Below are positions 41,397 to 51,185 of a stretch of 64,000 bases of DNA, piece after piece. The DNA comes from Halomonas sp. PR-M31. GTDB taxonomy: Bacteria; Pseudomonadota; Gammaproteobacteria; Pseudomonadales; Halomonadaceae. Location of the stretch: assembly GCF_001039575.1 (NCBI RefSeq), contig NZ_JIBT01000014.1:1-64000 (forward strand). The letters are read 5' to 3'. How positions within the stretch are numbered: position 1 is the stretch's first letter; each line of letters opens with the position of its first letter. A program made the translations under genes and the position numbers. The notes beneath the pieces are model-generated. The model searched no databases and was not told the DNA's origin. It was given only the letters and a program-made list of their open reading frames with translations.

Positions 41397-41648
41397 TCAA
41401 TAGTGGGGCGGCTTTTCGTATTCTTCTGAAAAGCCGTTTTCTTCCGGATCCATGCTCTTGAGCCACTGATGTTGATTGCGCAAATGTGTCTGCATCAGAT
41501 TGTTGAGTCGCTCTAGCTGCGCGAGTCGTTGCTCCTGTGCTGACACTGCTCGATCAAGAGTATCCAGCCAATATTCCTGATGGGCTATTCGGCTCTCTAT
41601 TGCTTCAAAACGCCGTTCCAGGCGGGCAAGCGTAGTTTCGTCCGTCAT
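41397..41648 (-). CDS. slyX: SlyX family protein
   Basis: 83 residues, a coiled-coil protein: '[26 protein letters not shown]' followed by the family tail 'P-P-H-Y'. SlyX function is unknown. The ATG at 41648 is followed by M-T-D-E-T-T-L; the gene is convergent with trxB and divergent from the cold-shock gene. Confidence 0.85.
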   Translation of the reverse strand: MTDETTLARLERRFEAIESRIAHQEYWLDTLDRAVSAQEQRLAQLERLNNLMQTHLRNQHQWLKSMDPEENGFSEEYEKPPHY

Positions 41649-41757
41649 GCTAGAATCCTTGCGCTGTGGGTCGCCGGTCATCGCGTCACCTGCATTTTGC
41701 CCCATGGATGCAAGCTGGGGCGGTCTTTGTTCATCACAACAAGAGAATCTGAGGTCC

Positions 41758-42222
41758 ATGAATCGTAAGGTTGTAATTCGCTGTAGTCTTGTCAGTCTTC
41801 CACTTGCCGCCGTCACTCCTTTGCTGATTGCCTTGCTTATTTTATTGTTTGACGCATCCACCGCCGATGCACTAAGGCAGGTGCTGGCATCGAATGGTGC
41901 CACGTTGGTTTATATAGCAACCGCATTAGCAATATTCATCGCTTTGTTGATCGCCACGCTTCTCATGCATGCGTTGACCCCTAAGCTTGTCAATCTGGCG
42001 GACGTCGAGAATGATGATCGCGAGATCGGTGAGGTCAAATGGTTCAACGTCAACAAGGGGTATGGCTTCATTACGCGTGAAGACGGCGGCGATGTCTTCG
42101 TGCATTTTCGTGCCATTCGCGGCAAGGGGCATCGCACTCTGGCCGAAGGTCAGAAAGTGCGTTATCACGTGGTGCAAAACGAGCGCGGACTGCAAGCAGA
42201 CGATGTCACCGTGATCACCTGA
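41758..42222 (+). CDS. Membrane-anchored cold-shock domain protein
   Basis: 154 residues. Two hydrophobic helices (about 9-31 and 46-72) separated by a short polar loop precede a cold-shock domain (about 85-154). The domain has both RNA-binding motifs, K-G-Y-G-F-I (RNP1) and V-F-V-H-F (RNP2), so nucleic acid binding appears intact. The CSD would face the cytoplasm. GAGG lies five bases before the ATG at 41758. Most CspA-type proteins are free 70-residue proteins, and the common membrane version puts DUF1294 after the CSD, whereas here the helices come first. It stands beside slyX, before tandem repeats. Confidence 0.85.
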   Translation: MNRKVVIRCSLVSLPLAAVTPLLIALLILLFDASTADALRQVLASNGATLVYIATALAIFIALLIATLLMHALTPKLVNLADVENDDREIGEVKWFNVNKGYGFITREDGGDVFVHFRAIRGKGHRTLAEGQKVRYHVVQNERGLQADDVTVIT

Positions 42223-42230
42223 TCCTACAG

Positions 42231-42310
42231 CCTTGAGCTGTTATGAGCAGCCGTGAGCCGTTATAAGCAGCCTTGAGCCGTTATAAACAGCCTTGAGCCG
42301 TTATAAACAG
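42231..42310. repeat. Four tandem copies of a 20-bp repeat
   Basis: Consensus CCTTGAGCCGTTATAAACAG, copies at 42231, 42251, 42271 and 42291. The last two are identical; the first two differ by three bases each or fewer. A partial unit ends just before 42231. It lies between the convergent cold-shock and CDF genes. Confidence 0.9.
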
Positions 42311-42355
42311 CCCTTTGACGTTGTCCTTTTCCACCTACCACAGTATCAAGTCGTT

Positions 42356-43294
42356 TCATGTTGCCGGGGCATTCGGTAATGCATCGCTATCTCGATTGGC
42401 CTCGGCTTCGATGAAAACGCGCTTGACCCTTTCATGCTTGCTTTTAATCGTTCGATCCAGCTGAGCAATGACGGCTTCAATGCGTTCCGCCTGCGTGCCT
42501 CGAGCAAAGCGCACGCTCAAGATGACCAGGATGTAATCGGGCCCCATGTGCATGGTCAGTACTTCGTTGACCTTTTCCACGTCTTGAGGGGCATCCGCTA
42601 GGCGCCGAATATCGTCTACCACGGTACGATTGGCGCTTTCTCCAATCAGTAGACCCTTGGTTTCAATGGCAAGCCAGATAGCCGTTCCTCCCAGGATCAA
42701 CCCGATGATGATTGATGCGATGCCATCGAAGACCGGATTCTGAGTCCATTGACTCAGCGCCACGCCCGCCAGCGCCACGATAAGACCTAGCAACGCAGCG
42801 GAATCTTCGAAAACCACCACGAACATCGAAGGATCCTTGGCTCGTTTCACCGCCTCGACATAGCCCCACTTGCCTTTGGTCTTGCGAAAACTGTTGAGCG
42901 CGAAGGCCCAGGACGCGCCTTCGAACAGGATGCCAAGGCCCAGTACGATGTAATTGATCAGCGGCGATTCCATCTCGGTGGGATGCAGGACATGGATTAT
43001 GCCCTCGTAGATTGAGACACCGGCGCCCACGGCGAAGATCATCAAAGCCACCACGAAACTCCAGAAATACACCTCCTTGCCATGGCCAAAAGGATACGCA
43101 GGACTGGGTGGTCGCTTGGCCCGGTGCATGCCTAACAGCAAAAGCCCTTGGTTGCCGGTGTCCACCACGGAGTGGACGCCTTCGGATAGCATGGCGGAGC
43201 TGCCGGTGAAGGCAGCAGCGATGAACTTAGTAACCGCGATGGCGAAATTGCCTGCAAGCGCAGCATAAATGACGGCTTTGGATTCCTGGGCCAT
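42356..43294 (-). CDS. Cation diffusion facilitator (CDF) family transporter
   Basis: 312 residues with five to six membrane helices and a cytoplasmic C-terminal metal-sensing domain. The metal site shows 'E-G-V-H-S-V-V-D-T-G-N-Q' and the partner 'F-E-D-S-A-A-L-L-G' in helix 5; 'Y-P-F-G-H-G-K-E' is the family loop. These pair with H/D to bind Zn2+, Mn2+ or Fe2+; the variant spacing resembles the ZNT9-like subgroup. Metal unknown. It is leftward, 57 bp after the unknown gene at 43352-43738. Confidence 0.88.
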   Translation of the reverse strand: MAQESKAVIYAALAGNFAIAVTKFIAAAFTGSSAMLSEGVHSVVDTGNQGLLLLGMHRAKRPPSPAYPFGHGKEVYFWSFVVALMIFAVGAGVSIYEGIIHVLHPTEMESPLINYIVLGLGILFEGASWAFALNSFRKTKGKWGYVEAVKRAKDPSMFVVVFEDSAALLGLIVALAGVALSQWTQNPVFDGIASIIIGLILGGTAIWLAIETKGLLIGESANRTVVDDIRRLADAPQDVEKVNEVLTMHMGPDYILVILSVRFARGTQAERIEAVIAQLDRTIKSKHERVKRVFIEAEANRDSDALPNAPAT

Positions 43295-43351
43295 GGATGA
43301 TTACGTCCTTGTTCTAAGAAGAGTTGGTAGTTGTTCGATAGAGGTATGGGG

Positions 43352-43738
43352 TTACTGACCGGAGTCAGGCCAATGCAGCGCTTCTTCGCTACTATCGGGG
43401 CGTATCTGCCAGAAACGATCCGGATCGTCCCCGGGCTGCCAGCCGCCTAGTGAGCAGCGCACCTCGCAATTCAGCCACTCGACCGCTTCCCGGGCGCAGT
43501 CCACGTCTCGTGGCCAGGGGGTGACCGGGCTGTCGAACCAGAGGCTTGCATAGCCGTCCGCGGCATTTTCGATCAGCAGGACAGGAATGCTTTCCTCAGC
43601 CTGATGGCCGTGGCTACGCCACTTTCGTTTACCGGCAGGCGTGAGGGGGGACGCGTTTAGTCGTTCACTCAGCCAGGCATCAAGGCGCTTGATATCCGCT
43701 TTGGCCAGATAGATTTCAATGTCGGGATAACGCTCCAT
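43352..43738 (-). CDS. Conserved-looking protein of unknown function downstream of dapE
   Basis: 128 residues, soluble, no signal peptide, with 'L-A-W-L/D-A-W-L-S-E-R-L', a basic patch 'G-K-R-K-W-R-S-H-G-H', and tryptophan-rich C-terminal 'C-S-L-G-G-W-Q-P-G-D-D-P-D-R-F-W-Q-I'. It starts eight bases after the dapE stop, so it is probably in the dap operon. I do not recognise a family. The tail has four aspartate/proline-rich acidic turns. Confidence 0.78.
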   Translation of the reverse strand: MERYPDIEIYLAKADIKRLDAWLSERLNASPLTPAGKRKWRSHGHQAEESIPVLLIENAADGYASLWFDSPVTPWPRDVDCAREAVEWLNCEVRCSLGGWQPGDDPDRFWQIRPDSSEEALHWPDSGQ

Positions 43739-43746
43739 GACGGACC

Positions 43747-44913
43747 TCAGGTGAGCAGGCGCTTGATGATCGCCTCATAGACCCGACTCAGCGTGTCCAG
43801 GTCGGCGGCGCGTACGCGTTCGTTGATTTTGTGAATGGTCGCGTTAAGCGGCCCAAGCTCGACGATCTGACAGCCGAGCGTTGCGATGAAGCGTCCATCC
43901 GAAGTGCCACCGGAGGTTGAAAGCGCAGGTCTTGATCCGGTGATCTCCTCGACGCCACCGATGGCCGCCTCGATCAAGGCACCTTCTTCCGTGAGAAAGG
44001 GCTCACCGTTCAAGGTCCAGTCAAGGCGGTAATCGAGGCCATGGGCATCCAGAATTGCTTCAGCGCGTTCCCGTAGCGTTTGATCCGTGACTTCCGTGGA
44101 GTAGCGAAAATTGAACACCACCTCCAGCTCGCCAGGGATCACGTTGGTGGCGCCGGTGCCGGCGCGGACGTTGGATATCTGAAAGCTGGTGGCGGGAAAG
44201 AAGGCATTGCCGCTGTCCCAATGCTCATTGCACAGCGCGTTCAGGGCGGGAGCGGCTTCATGGATAGGGTTGCGCGCCAGGTGCGGATAGGCGACATGCC
44301 CCTGAATGCCATGTACATGCAGCACACCGCCCAAAGAACCGCGACGACCGTTCTTGATGATATCGCCCAACCGCTCGCTGGAGGAGGGCTCGCCCACGAT
44401 GCAGTAATCCAGGCGCTCGTGAGTCTCCCGCAAATGCTCGACCACCGCCCGGGTGCCGTCCTGGGCCGGGCCTTCCTCGTCGGAGGTGATCAGAAAGGCG
44501 ATTTTGCCCGGATGATCCGGATAGGCGGTCACGAAACGCTCCACCGCGGTAATCATCGCCGCGAGACTTCCCTTCATGTCCGCCGCGCCTCGACCGCACA
44601 GCATGCCGTCGTCATCGATGCAGGGCTCGAAAGGGGGATATTGCCAGTGAACGCTTGGTCCGCTTGGTACCACATCCGTGTGACCCGCAAACGCCAACAC
44701 CGCTCCATGATGACCCCGCACCGCCCAGAGGTTCTCGACATCACCGAAAGGCAGGCGCTCGATACGAAAACCCAGGCGTACCAGGCGTTCGATCATTACG
44801 GCCTGGCAGCCCGCATCATCCGGAGTGACCGAAGGGCGGCGCATCAGCTCGATGGCAAGAGCAAGAGTGGGCGAGAGGGCTGTAGCAGCCAGGGCGGTAT
44901 CCGACGAGGGCAT
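43747..44913 (-). CDS. dapE: Succinyl-diaminopimelate desuccinylase
   Basis: 388 residues from 44913 (M-P-S-S-D-T). M20 peptidase family: 'F-A-G-H-T-D-V-V-P' and 'G-R-G-A-A-D-M-K-G' bind the first zinc, 'T-S-D-E-E-G' holds the catalytic glutamates, and 'G-G-T-S-D-G-R-F' is the C-terminal substrate and zinc part. It removes succinate to yield LL-diaminopimelate for lysine and peptidoglycan. A terminator-like hairpin lies between it and dapD upstream. Confidence 0.95.
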   Translation of the reverse strand: MPSSDTALAATALSPTLALAIELMRRPSVTPDDAGCQAVMIERLVRLGFRIERLPFGDVENLWAVRGHHGAVLAFAGHTDVVPSGPSVHWQYPPFEPCIDDDGMLCGRGAADMKGSLAAMITAVERFVTAYPDHPGKIAFLITSDEEGPAQDGTRAVVEHLRETHERLDYCIVGEPSSSERLGDIIKNGRRGSLGGVLHVHGIQGHVAYPHLARNPIHEAAPALNALCNEHWDSGNAFFPATSFQISNVRAGTGATNVIPGELEVVFNFRYSTEVTDQTLRERAEAILDAHGLDYRLDWTLNGEPFLTEEGALIEAAIGGVEEITGSRPALSTSGGTSDGRFIATLGCQIVELGPLNATIHKINERVRAADLDTLSRVYEAIIKRLLT

Positions 44914-44938
44914 GTAGAGTCCTGAAAAGAAATGAAAC

Positions 44939-44959
44939 GGCGCTCGCAAAACGAGCGCC
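44939..44959 (-). terminator. Hairpin between dapD and dapE
   Basis: GGCGCTCG/CGAGCGCC stem (8 bp) with 5-nt loop. Read leftward it is followed by GTTTCATTTCTTTT, a U-rich tail, so it probably trims or attenuates transcription between the two genes. Confidence 0.6.
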
Positions 44960-44964
44960 ATCAA

Positions 44965-45989
44965 TCAATTATGCGCGTGCAGCGCTTCGTTCAAGGCGAT
45001 GGCGCTCTTGTTGGTCAGACATTCGATGCGTCCGCTGACCGAGTTGCGGCGCAGCAACATATCATCCTGGTTTGCCAGATCACGAGCACTGACGGTCTTT
45101 ACCTCCTGGCCTTCCTCGTCAAGCAGCGCGATCTTGGCGCCGGAAGTAATATAAAGCCCCGCTTCGACGGTGCAGCGATTCCCCAGCGGAATACCAATAC
45201 CGGCATTGGCACCGATCAAGCAGCCTTCGCCGACCTTAATCACGATATTGCCGCCCCCGGAAAGGGTGCCCATGGTGGAGCCGCCGCCGCCTAGGTCCGA
45301 GCCCTTACCCACGACCACGCCGGCGGAGATGCGACCTTCGATCATTCCTGGCCCTTCGCGCCGGCATTGAAGTTGACGAAGCCTTCGTGCATGACCGTGG
45401 TGCCTTCACCCAGGTAGGCGCCCAGGCGCACCCGAGCGGTATCGGCGATACGTACGCCTGCCGGCACCACGTAATCCGTCATTTTGGGGAACTTGTCGAC
45501 GCAATCCACGGATAGCGGCCGGCCTTCCAAGCGTGCTCTGAGACGACGTGCCGGCAGTTCTTCGATATCGATGGGACCTTCGTTGGTCCAGGCGATGTTA
45601 CGCAGTACGCCGAACATGCCGCTAAGGTCGATAGCGTGAGGCTTGACCAGGCGATGGGAAAGCAGATGCAGCTTGAGATACACCTCCGGTACGCTCTCCG
45701 GCGCCTGATCGGACTCGAGGAAGACAGCCACCAGCGGTCGCTGACTGGCGCCAAGCGCCTCGGCAAGCTCCGCTTGTTCGGTATTTCCCGCTGTCTCGAA
45801 GGCTTGGGCAAGCTCAGCGCAATGCTCCGGTAGAAAGCTGACCACGGCATTGCCGCTCGAGGCATTCAGCGCCTTGCGGGCAGTAGCGACCAGGGCATCC
45901 TCGGGTTCGAACAGCGGTGCTGGATAGTAGACCTCCAGCCAATCCCCTTGGGTGTTCTGGCTACCGATTCCGAGAGCGAAGCTCAGCAT
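44965..45989 (-). CDS. dapD: Tetrahydrodipicolinate N-succinyltransferase, with an apparent one-base loss
   Basis: About 341 residues after repair, the long pseudomonad form (P. aeruginosa 344). The N-terminal half runs to 'G-F-V-N-F-N-A-G-A-K-G-Q-E'; the stop then appears because an A is missing in GAA-ATG at about 45345. The next frame continues M-I-E-G-R-I-S-A-G-V-V-V-G-K-G-S-D-L-G-G-G, the left-handed beta-helix hexapeptide repeats, to 'N-E-A-L-H-A-H-N'. It transfers succinyl from CoA in lysine synthesis. Essential, so an error is likely. Confidence 0.93.
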
Positions 45990-46016
45990 AAAAGTCTCCT
46001 GAATAAAGAAATCGAA

Positions 46017-46366
46017 TCAATGGGGCAGTTCAGCATACTCATCACGCTTGAAGCCGACGACTACCCGATCGCCGGTATCGAGCAGCGGGCGCTTGAGCAG
46101 GGTCGGGTTCGCTAGCATCAATGAACGCGCGCTGTCGACACTGTCCTTGGCGGCCTGCTGTTCGCTGGGATCAAGGCTATGCCAGGTGGTGCTGCGGGTG
46201 TTCAATAACGTCGCGAGACCTACCTGACCGATGAGATGCTCGAGCAACGTCTTGTCGAGCCCATGCTCACGCAGATCGTGATAATGGTAGGGCGTTTCTT
46301 GGGCATCGAGTGTCTTGCGCGCTTGCGGCAGGTATCACAGGTCTTGATCCCGTAAAGCGTGATCAT
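46017..46366 (-). CDS. ArsC/Spx-like (YffB-type) protein, with an apparent one-base loss
   Basis: About 116 residues if repaired. From the ATG at 46366 it reads M-I-T-L-Y-G-I-K-T-C-D-T-C-R-K, the thioredoxin-fold N-terminus with C-x-x-C, then loses frame near 46321-46322. One extra base gives 'A-R-K-T-L-D-A-Q-E-T-P-Y-H-Y-H-D-L-R', then continues 'L-L-N-T-R-S-T-T-W...N-P-T-L-L-K-R-P-L'. This is the arsenate-reductase/Spx family usually found beside dapE or dapD; YffB may be a glutathione-dependent thiol reductase. Lies between dapC (26 bp) and dapD (27 bp). Confidence 0.85.
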
Positions 46367-46392
46367 TTTGAGAGATCTCTCCAGGGGCGTGT

Positions 46393-47595
46393 TCAATAGT
46401 GTTCTTCGATGAAACGACGAATGCGCCGGGCGGCTTCCAGCGTCGTGTCCGGATCGGCTACCAGGGCCATGCGTACTCGCCCATTGCCTGGATTGCCCTG
46501 CGAACTCTCCCGGGACATATAACGCCCTGGCAGCACCGTTACGTGCTGCTGCGAATAAAGTTCTCGCGCAAAGGTTTCATCGTCTCCATCCGGCACTGCC
46601 GGCCATAGATAGAAGCTGGCCTGAGGCGAGGGGAAGTCCAGCACCGGTGCAAGGCATTCCACTACCGCCGCGAAGGTCTGTCGATAAATCTCGCGGTTGG
46701 CCTGTACGTGGGCTTCGTCACCCCAGGCCACCGTCGAGGCCTGCTGCACCTGTAGTGACATGGCGCAGCCGTGGTAGGTGCGATAGCGGGCGAAAGGGGC
46801 GATCAATGCCTCGTCGCCGGCCACAAAGCCTGAACGCAATCCAGGTAGGTTGGAGCGCTTGGACAGGGAGTGAAAGACGATGCAGCGGCGGTAGTCGTGA
46901 CGGCCCAAGGCAGCGCAGGCCTCGAGTAGCCCAGGAGGAGGCGCGGACTCATCGAGGTAGAGCTCTGAATAGCACTCATCCGAGGCGACGATGAAATCGT
47001 GCTCATCCGCCAAAGCGATCAGCCGCTTGAAGTCTTCAAGGGGTGTCACTGCACCGGTAGGATTGCCCGGAGAGCACACGAACACCAGCTGCACCTCGCG
47101 CCAGGCCGCCGCCGGCACCGCCTCAAGATCCGGCAGAAAGCCCTTGTCGGCACGGCAATCCAGATACAACGGCTGGCCGCCGGCAAGCAGCGTGGCGCCT
47201 TCATAGATCTGATAGAACGGGTTGGGCACGGCGACCCGGGCCGGGCGTGAACGATCCAGCGCCGCCTGGACGAAGGCGAAGATCGCCTCCCGGGTACCAT
47301 TGACCGGCAGCACCTGGCGCTGAGGATCGAGACTCTGCGGCGCAAGGTTGAAACGCCTGGTCGCCCAGTCGGCGATCGTTGCGCGCAGCTCGGGTAAGCC
47401 AAGGGTACTCGGATAGCGGGCGACTGCGCCAACGTGGTGATTCAGACTCTCGAGCACGCTGGTGGGCGGCGCGTGCTGGGGCTCGCCAATCGATAGCGGG
47501 ATGTGTGTGAGATCCGCCGGTGGAGTCACGCCGGCCATAAGCGCCTTGAGACGCTCGAAAGGGTAGGGCTTGAGAGCGTCGAGTTCCGGGTTCAT
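46393..47595 (-). CDS. dapC: Succinyldiaminopimelate transaminase
   Basis: 400 residues, PLP aminotransferase class I. 'P-Y-P-F-E-R-L-K-A-L-M-A-G-V-T-P-P' at the N-terminus matches pseudomonad DapC; 'V-C-S-P-G-N-P-T-G-A' and the PLP lysine in 'H-S-L-S-K-R-S-N-L-P-G-L-R-S-G' (K about 235) are intact. It supplies the amino group in the succinylase branch of lysine synthesis. Follows glnD by 121 bp. Confidence 0.92.
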   Translation of the reverse strand: MNPELDALKPYPFERLKALMAGVTPPADLTHIPLSIGEPQHAPPTSVLESLNHHVGAVARYPSTLGLPELRATIADWATRRFNLAPQSLDPQRQVLPVNGTREAIFAFVQAALDRSRPARVAVPNPFYQIYEGATLLAGGQPLYLDCRADKGFLPDLEAVPAAAWREVQLVFVCSPGNPTGAVTPLEDFKRLIALADEHDFIVASDECYSELYLDESAPPPGLLEACAALGRHDYRRCIVFHSLSKRSNLPGLRSGFVAGDEALIAPFARYRTYHGCAMSLQVQQASTVAWGDEAHVQANREIYRQTFAAVVECLAPVLDFPSPQASFYLWPAVPDGDDETFARELYSQQHVTVLPGRYMSRESSQGNPGNGRVRMALVADPDTTLEAARRIRRFIEEHY

Positions 47596-47716
47596 GGCGA
47601 GTCAGATCCAGTTGTGCCCCTTAAAAGCGGCATGGGGATTTTGTAAGGCACCTGATTATAGGGAAGCGGCGAAGGCGCCACAAATCACGAGCCCGTGGTC
47701 GAGGCGCCGGATCGGT

Positions 47717-50392
47717 TTACACGTCCAGCATTTCGCACAGACGTTCGCGCAGACGGGTCTGGTGAGCCTGGTCCGTGAGTGGCGCGCCGCAGCGATCGGT
47801 AATGAAGAACACATCCTCCACTCGCTCGCCCAGGGTGGCGATCTTGGCGGCGGAAAGAGCGATCTCCTGTTCCATGAAGATGCGTCCGACTCGGGCCAGC
47901 AACCCGGGGCGGTCCGGGGCAATCAGCTCGAGTACGGTGCGTTCGTTGGCCGGGTCTTGCTCGATCAATACTCGAGTGGGCACTCGGAAATGCTTGAGCT
48001 GGCGCGGCGTGTGGCGACTGACGATTTGGGGATAGTCGTCCGGGTCGTCGAGCTCTTCCACCAGATGGCGACGGATCTCTTCGAGCCGAAAAGCGTCGCG
48101 GATCGGCTCATCCTGATCGTCCAGCACGATGAAGGTATTGAGCGTCCAATCGCTGCTCGAGGTGGCGATACGCGCATCGTGAATCGATAGATCCAGTTGA
48201 TCGATGGCTGCGGCGCTAGCGGCGAACAGATCGTTCACCGAACGCGTATGGATGAAGACCTTAGTGCCGCCCTCGCTCGAGTCTTCCGCCGGCGCGCTGA
48301 TCATGATCAACGGCAGCGGGCAGTCGCCATGTTCGAGAATGCCCTGGGTCTGCCATACGATTTCGCTTGCCTGATACTGCAGGAAATAGTCATCCCCAAG
48401 AGTGTTCCAGAGGCACTCGATGTGCGCTACGTCGCTGCCCAGGGTGCGCAGCAGTGCCAGCGCCTCGGCCCGGGTTTCGGCGATCCAGTCATCGCGATCG
48501 ATGGGGTTTTCAAGCCCTCGCCGCAGAGCGCGCTTGGTTTCGCCATACAGCTGGCGCAACAGTGTGGCGCGCCAGCCGTTCCATAAGGTGGGGTTGGTCG
48601 CGTTGATATCCGCGACGGTGAGCACGTAGAGATAGTCCAGGCGCATCTCTTCACCGATTAGTTCGGCAAATTCGCGAATCACGTCCGGGTCGCTGATGTC
48701 GCGCTTCTGAGCGGTCATCGACATCAGGAGATGTTGCTCGATCAGCCAGACGACCAGGCGCGTATCCCGGGCTGACAAGTCGTGACGCTGGCAGAACTCC
48801 TCCGCATCCCGGGCACCAAGCAGGGAGTGATTGCCGCCACGGCCCTTGCCGATATCATGGTAGAGCCCAGCGATCCAGAGAAGCTCCAGCTTGGGGAGCT
48901 GTTGGATCAGTGTTGCGGCAACCGGGAATGCCTCACGACTATCGGGATTACGAAAATGCTGCACGAACTTCAACAGGCGCAGAGTGTGGGCGTCCACCGT
49001 ATAGATATGAAACAGATCGTGCTGCATCAATCCCACGGCCTGGCCGAACTCGGGTAGATACTTGCCAAGCACGCCGTAGCGATTCATGCGTCTTAGCTGG
49101 CGCGATACGTTGCCATCGCTGCGCAGCAGTTCCATGAACAGACGCTGATGACGGACATCGTCCCGAAAAGTGTCGTCGATCTGGTGGCGGTGATCGCGAA
49201 TCAAACGAATGGTCTGGGCGCGCACGCCTTCGATCCGGGGATGCTGAGCCATCAGCAGGAAAAGCTCGAGCAGGGCGGCGGGACGGCGATGGAACACCCG
49301 GTCGTCTCGGGCTTGAATATAGCCCCCTTTGATCTCGAAGCGCGAATTGAGCGGTTCGGTCTCGAGGGTTTCGTCAGCCCGTAGAATGACCTCGTCAAAG
49401 TGTTGCAGCAACATGTCATTGAGCCCTGCCAGCGCCGTGACATGACGATAATAGCGCTTCATGAACTGCTCTACCGCCAGGCGCTGCGGCGTGTCCTGAA
49501 AGCCGAACAGCTTTGCGATGGCGCGCTGATGATCGAACAGCAAGCGATCCTCGGCACGACCTGTCAGCATGTGCAGCGCGTAGCGCACCTGCCACAGGAA
49601 GGCCTGCCCCTGGCTGAGAATGCGCAGCTCCGCATCGTTCATGAACCCCTGGGCCACTACGTCCTCGTAGCGCAATAGACAGAAATGACGCTTGGCGACC
49701 CAGCCGATCATCTGGATGTCGCGCAGGCCCCCGGGCGAGCTCTTGATATTAGGTTCGAGCTGGTACTCAGAGTTGTTGTGCCGGCGATGCCGCGCTATCT
49801 GCTCCTGCCATTTGGCCTCGAAAAAACGATGAGACGGCCACATGTTGCAAGAAGACAGTTGTTCGCGCATGGCCTCGCGAAGCCGGTCGGGGCCGGCCAG
49901 AGTGCGGGTCTCGATCAGGTTGGTGATGACCGTAACGTCCGCTTCGGCTTCGCGCTGGCAATCTGCAAGCGAGCGCACGCTATGACCGATCTCGAGACCG
50001 ATATCCCACAGGAAGGTAATGAACGCGCTTAAGGCTTCCCGGTAGGGCGTGTCATCGTCTCGTTCCAGTAGCACCATGAGATCGATGTCGGAATGCGGGT
50101 GCAACTCGCCGCGCCCGTAGCCACCCACGGCAAGCAGTGCGATACCGTCATCGGGCCAGGTGTGACGAGTCCAGGCGAGCTCGAGCAGACGATCGAGACA
50201 CCAGGCGCGGCCATGCACCAGATCCCGGATGTCGGCACCATCATGAAAACGGGCATCGAGCCGGCGTTGAATGAGGTTCAGCGCCTGCTTGAACAGCACT
50301 ACCGGCGGAGAGCCTGTCGCCAGTTCCCGGCGCAAGTCGCCAGTGTCGAAAAGCGTCTCGTCCGGCTCGAAGCGGTAGTGATGAAGGAGCAT
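47717..50392 (-). CDS. glnD: [Protein-PII] uridylyltransferase/uridylyl-removing enzyme GlnD
   Basis: 891 residues from the ATG at 50392 (E. coli 890); a TTG at 50404 would overlap map. Order of domains: nucleotidyltransferase ('V-G-G-Y-G-R-G-E-L-H-P-H-S-D-I-D-L', about 89-105), HD hydrolase ('G-L-Y-H-D-I-G-K-G-R-G'), and two C-terminal ACT domains that sense glutamine ('E-L-I-A-P-D-R-P-G-L-L-A-R-V-G'). It modifies PII according to nitrogen status. It begins one base after the map stop. Confidence 0.96.
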   Translation of the reverse strand: MLLHHYRFEPDETLFDTGDLRRELATGSPPVVLFKQALNLIQRRLDARFHDGADIRDLVHGRAWCLDRLLELAWTRHTWPDDGIALLAVGGYGRGELHPHSDIDLMVLLERDDDTPYREALSAFITFLWDIGLEIGHSVRSLADCQREAEADVTVITNLIETRTLAGPDRLREAMREQLSSCNMWPSHRFFEAKWQEQIARHRRHNNSEYQLEPNIKSSPGGLRDIQMIGWVAKRHFCLLRYEDVVAQGFMNDAELRILSQGQAFLWQVRYALHMLTGRAEDRLLFDHQRAIAKLFGFQDTPQRLAVEQFMKRYYRHVTALAGLNDMLLQHFDEVILRADETLETEPLNSRFEIKGGYIQARDDRVFHRRPAALLELFLLMAQHPRIEGVRAQTIRLIRDHRHQIDDTFRDDVRHQRLFMELLRSDGNVSRQLRRMNRYGVLGKYLPEFGQAVGLMQHDLFHIYTVDAHTLRLLKFVQHFRNPDSREAFPVAATLIQQLPKLELLWIAGLYHDIGKGRGGNHSLLGARDAEEFCQRHDLSARDTRLVVWLIEQHLLMSMTAQKRDISDPDVIREFAELIGEEMRLDYLYVLTVADINATNPTLWNGWRATLLRQLYGETKRALRRGLENPIDRDDWIAETRAEALALLRTLGSDVAHIECLWNTLGDDYFLQYQASEIVWQTQGILEHGDCPLPLIMISAPAEDSSEGGTKVFIHTRSVNDLFAASAAAIDQLDLSIHDARIATSSSDWTLNTFIVLDDQDEPIRDAFRLEEIRRHLVEELDDPDDYPQIVSRHTPRQLKHFRVPTRVLIEQDPANERTVLELIAPDRPGLLARVGRIFMEQEIALSAAKIATLGERVEDVFFITDRCGAPLTDQAHQTRLRERLCEMLDV

Positions 50393-50393
50393 G

Positions 50394-51185
50394 TCAGTTC
50401 GCAAGAAAGCTTAAATCTTCTTCGCCCCGGGGCGTCAGTATGTCGACCCCGGTGGCGGTAACCAGCAAGGTGTGCTCCCACTGGGCGGAAAGACTCTTGT
50501 CCCGGGTCACCGCGGTCCAGCCATCGCGAAGCACCTTGGTGCGGTAGCCGCCGGCATTGATCATCGGTTCGATGGTGAAGCACATGCCCTCGGCCAGGGC
50601 GATATCCGCTTCCGGCGCGTAGCCGTCATAGTGCAGCACCTGGGGCTCTTCGTGGAATACCGCCCCCAGGCCGTGGCCACAGAAATCACGCACTACCGAG
50701 TAGCCGTTGGCCTCGGCATGCTGCTGAATTGGCTTGGCAAGGTCGGACAGTCGGGCGCCGGGGCGTACCGCAACGATGCTTTTGTAAAGGCACTCCTGAG
50801 TGATACGGCATAGCCGCTCGCCCTGAGTATTCTCGCCGATGATGAACATCTTGCTGGTATCGCCGTGATAGCCGTCTGCGGTTTTGACGGTGATATCGAT
50901 ATTCATGATATCGCCGTTCTTTAGTTTCTTGGCGTTATCCGGAATGCCATGACACACCACATGATTGATCGAGGTGCAGATCGACTTGGGAAAACCGTGA
51001 TAGTTGAGCGGGGCAGGAGTCGAACCCAGCTCGTCAACGATGTATTCGTAGCATAGACGGTCCAGCTCGCCGGTGCTGACGCCGAGCTGGACGTAGGGCG
51101 TGATCATCTCGAGAACGGAGGCTGCCTGACGACCAGCCTCCCGCATTTTATCGATCTCAGAGGACGTTTTGATGGGAATGTTCAT
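50394..51185 (-). CDS. map: Methionine aminopeptidase, type I
   Basis: 263 residues. Metal ligands sit in 'D-I-T-V-K-T-A-D-G-Y-H-G-D' , 'F-C-G-H-G-L-G-A-V-F-H-E-E-P' and 'F-T-I-E-P-M-I'. It removes N-terminal methionine from nascent proteins. In this genome it is divergent from rpsB across a 319-bp gap and heads the glnD-dap gene run, as in pseudomonads. Confidence 0.96.
   Translation of the reverse strand: MNIPIKTSSEIDKMREAGRQAASVLEMITPYVQLGVSTGELDRLCYEYIVDELGSTPAPLNYHGFPKSICTSINHVVCHGIPDNAKKLKNGDIMNIDITVKTADGYHGDTSKMFIIGENTQGERLCRITQECLYKSIVAVRPGARLSDLAKPIQQHAEANGYSVVRDFCGHGLGAVFHEEPQVLHYDGYAPEADIALAEGMCFTIEPMINAGGYRTKVLRDGWTAVTRDKSLSAQWEHTLLVTATGVDILTPRGEEDLSFLAN

Noticed and set aside
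42224-42312. CRISPR array
   Set aside because: The 20-bp units are directly adjacent with no spacers and no cas genes nearby; it is a simple tandem repeat.
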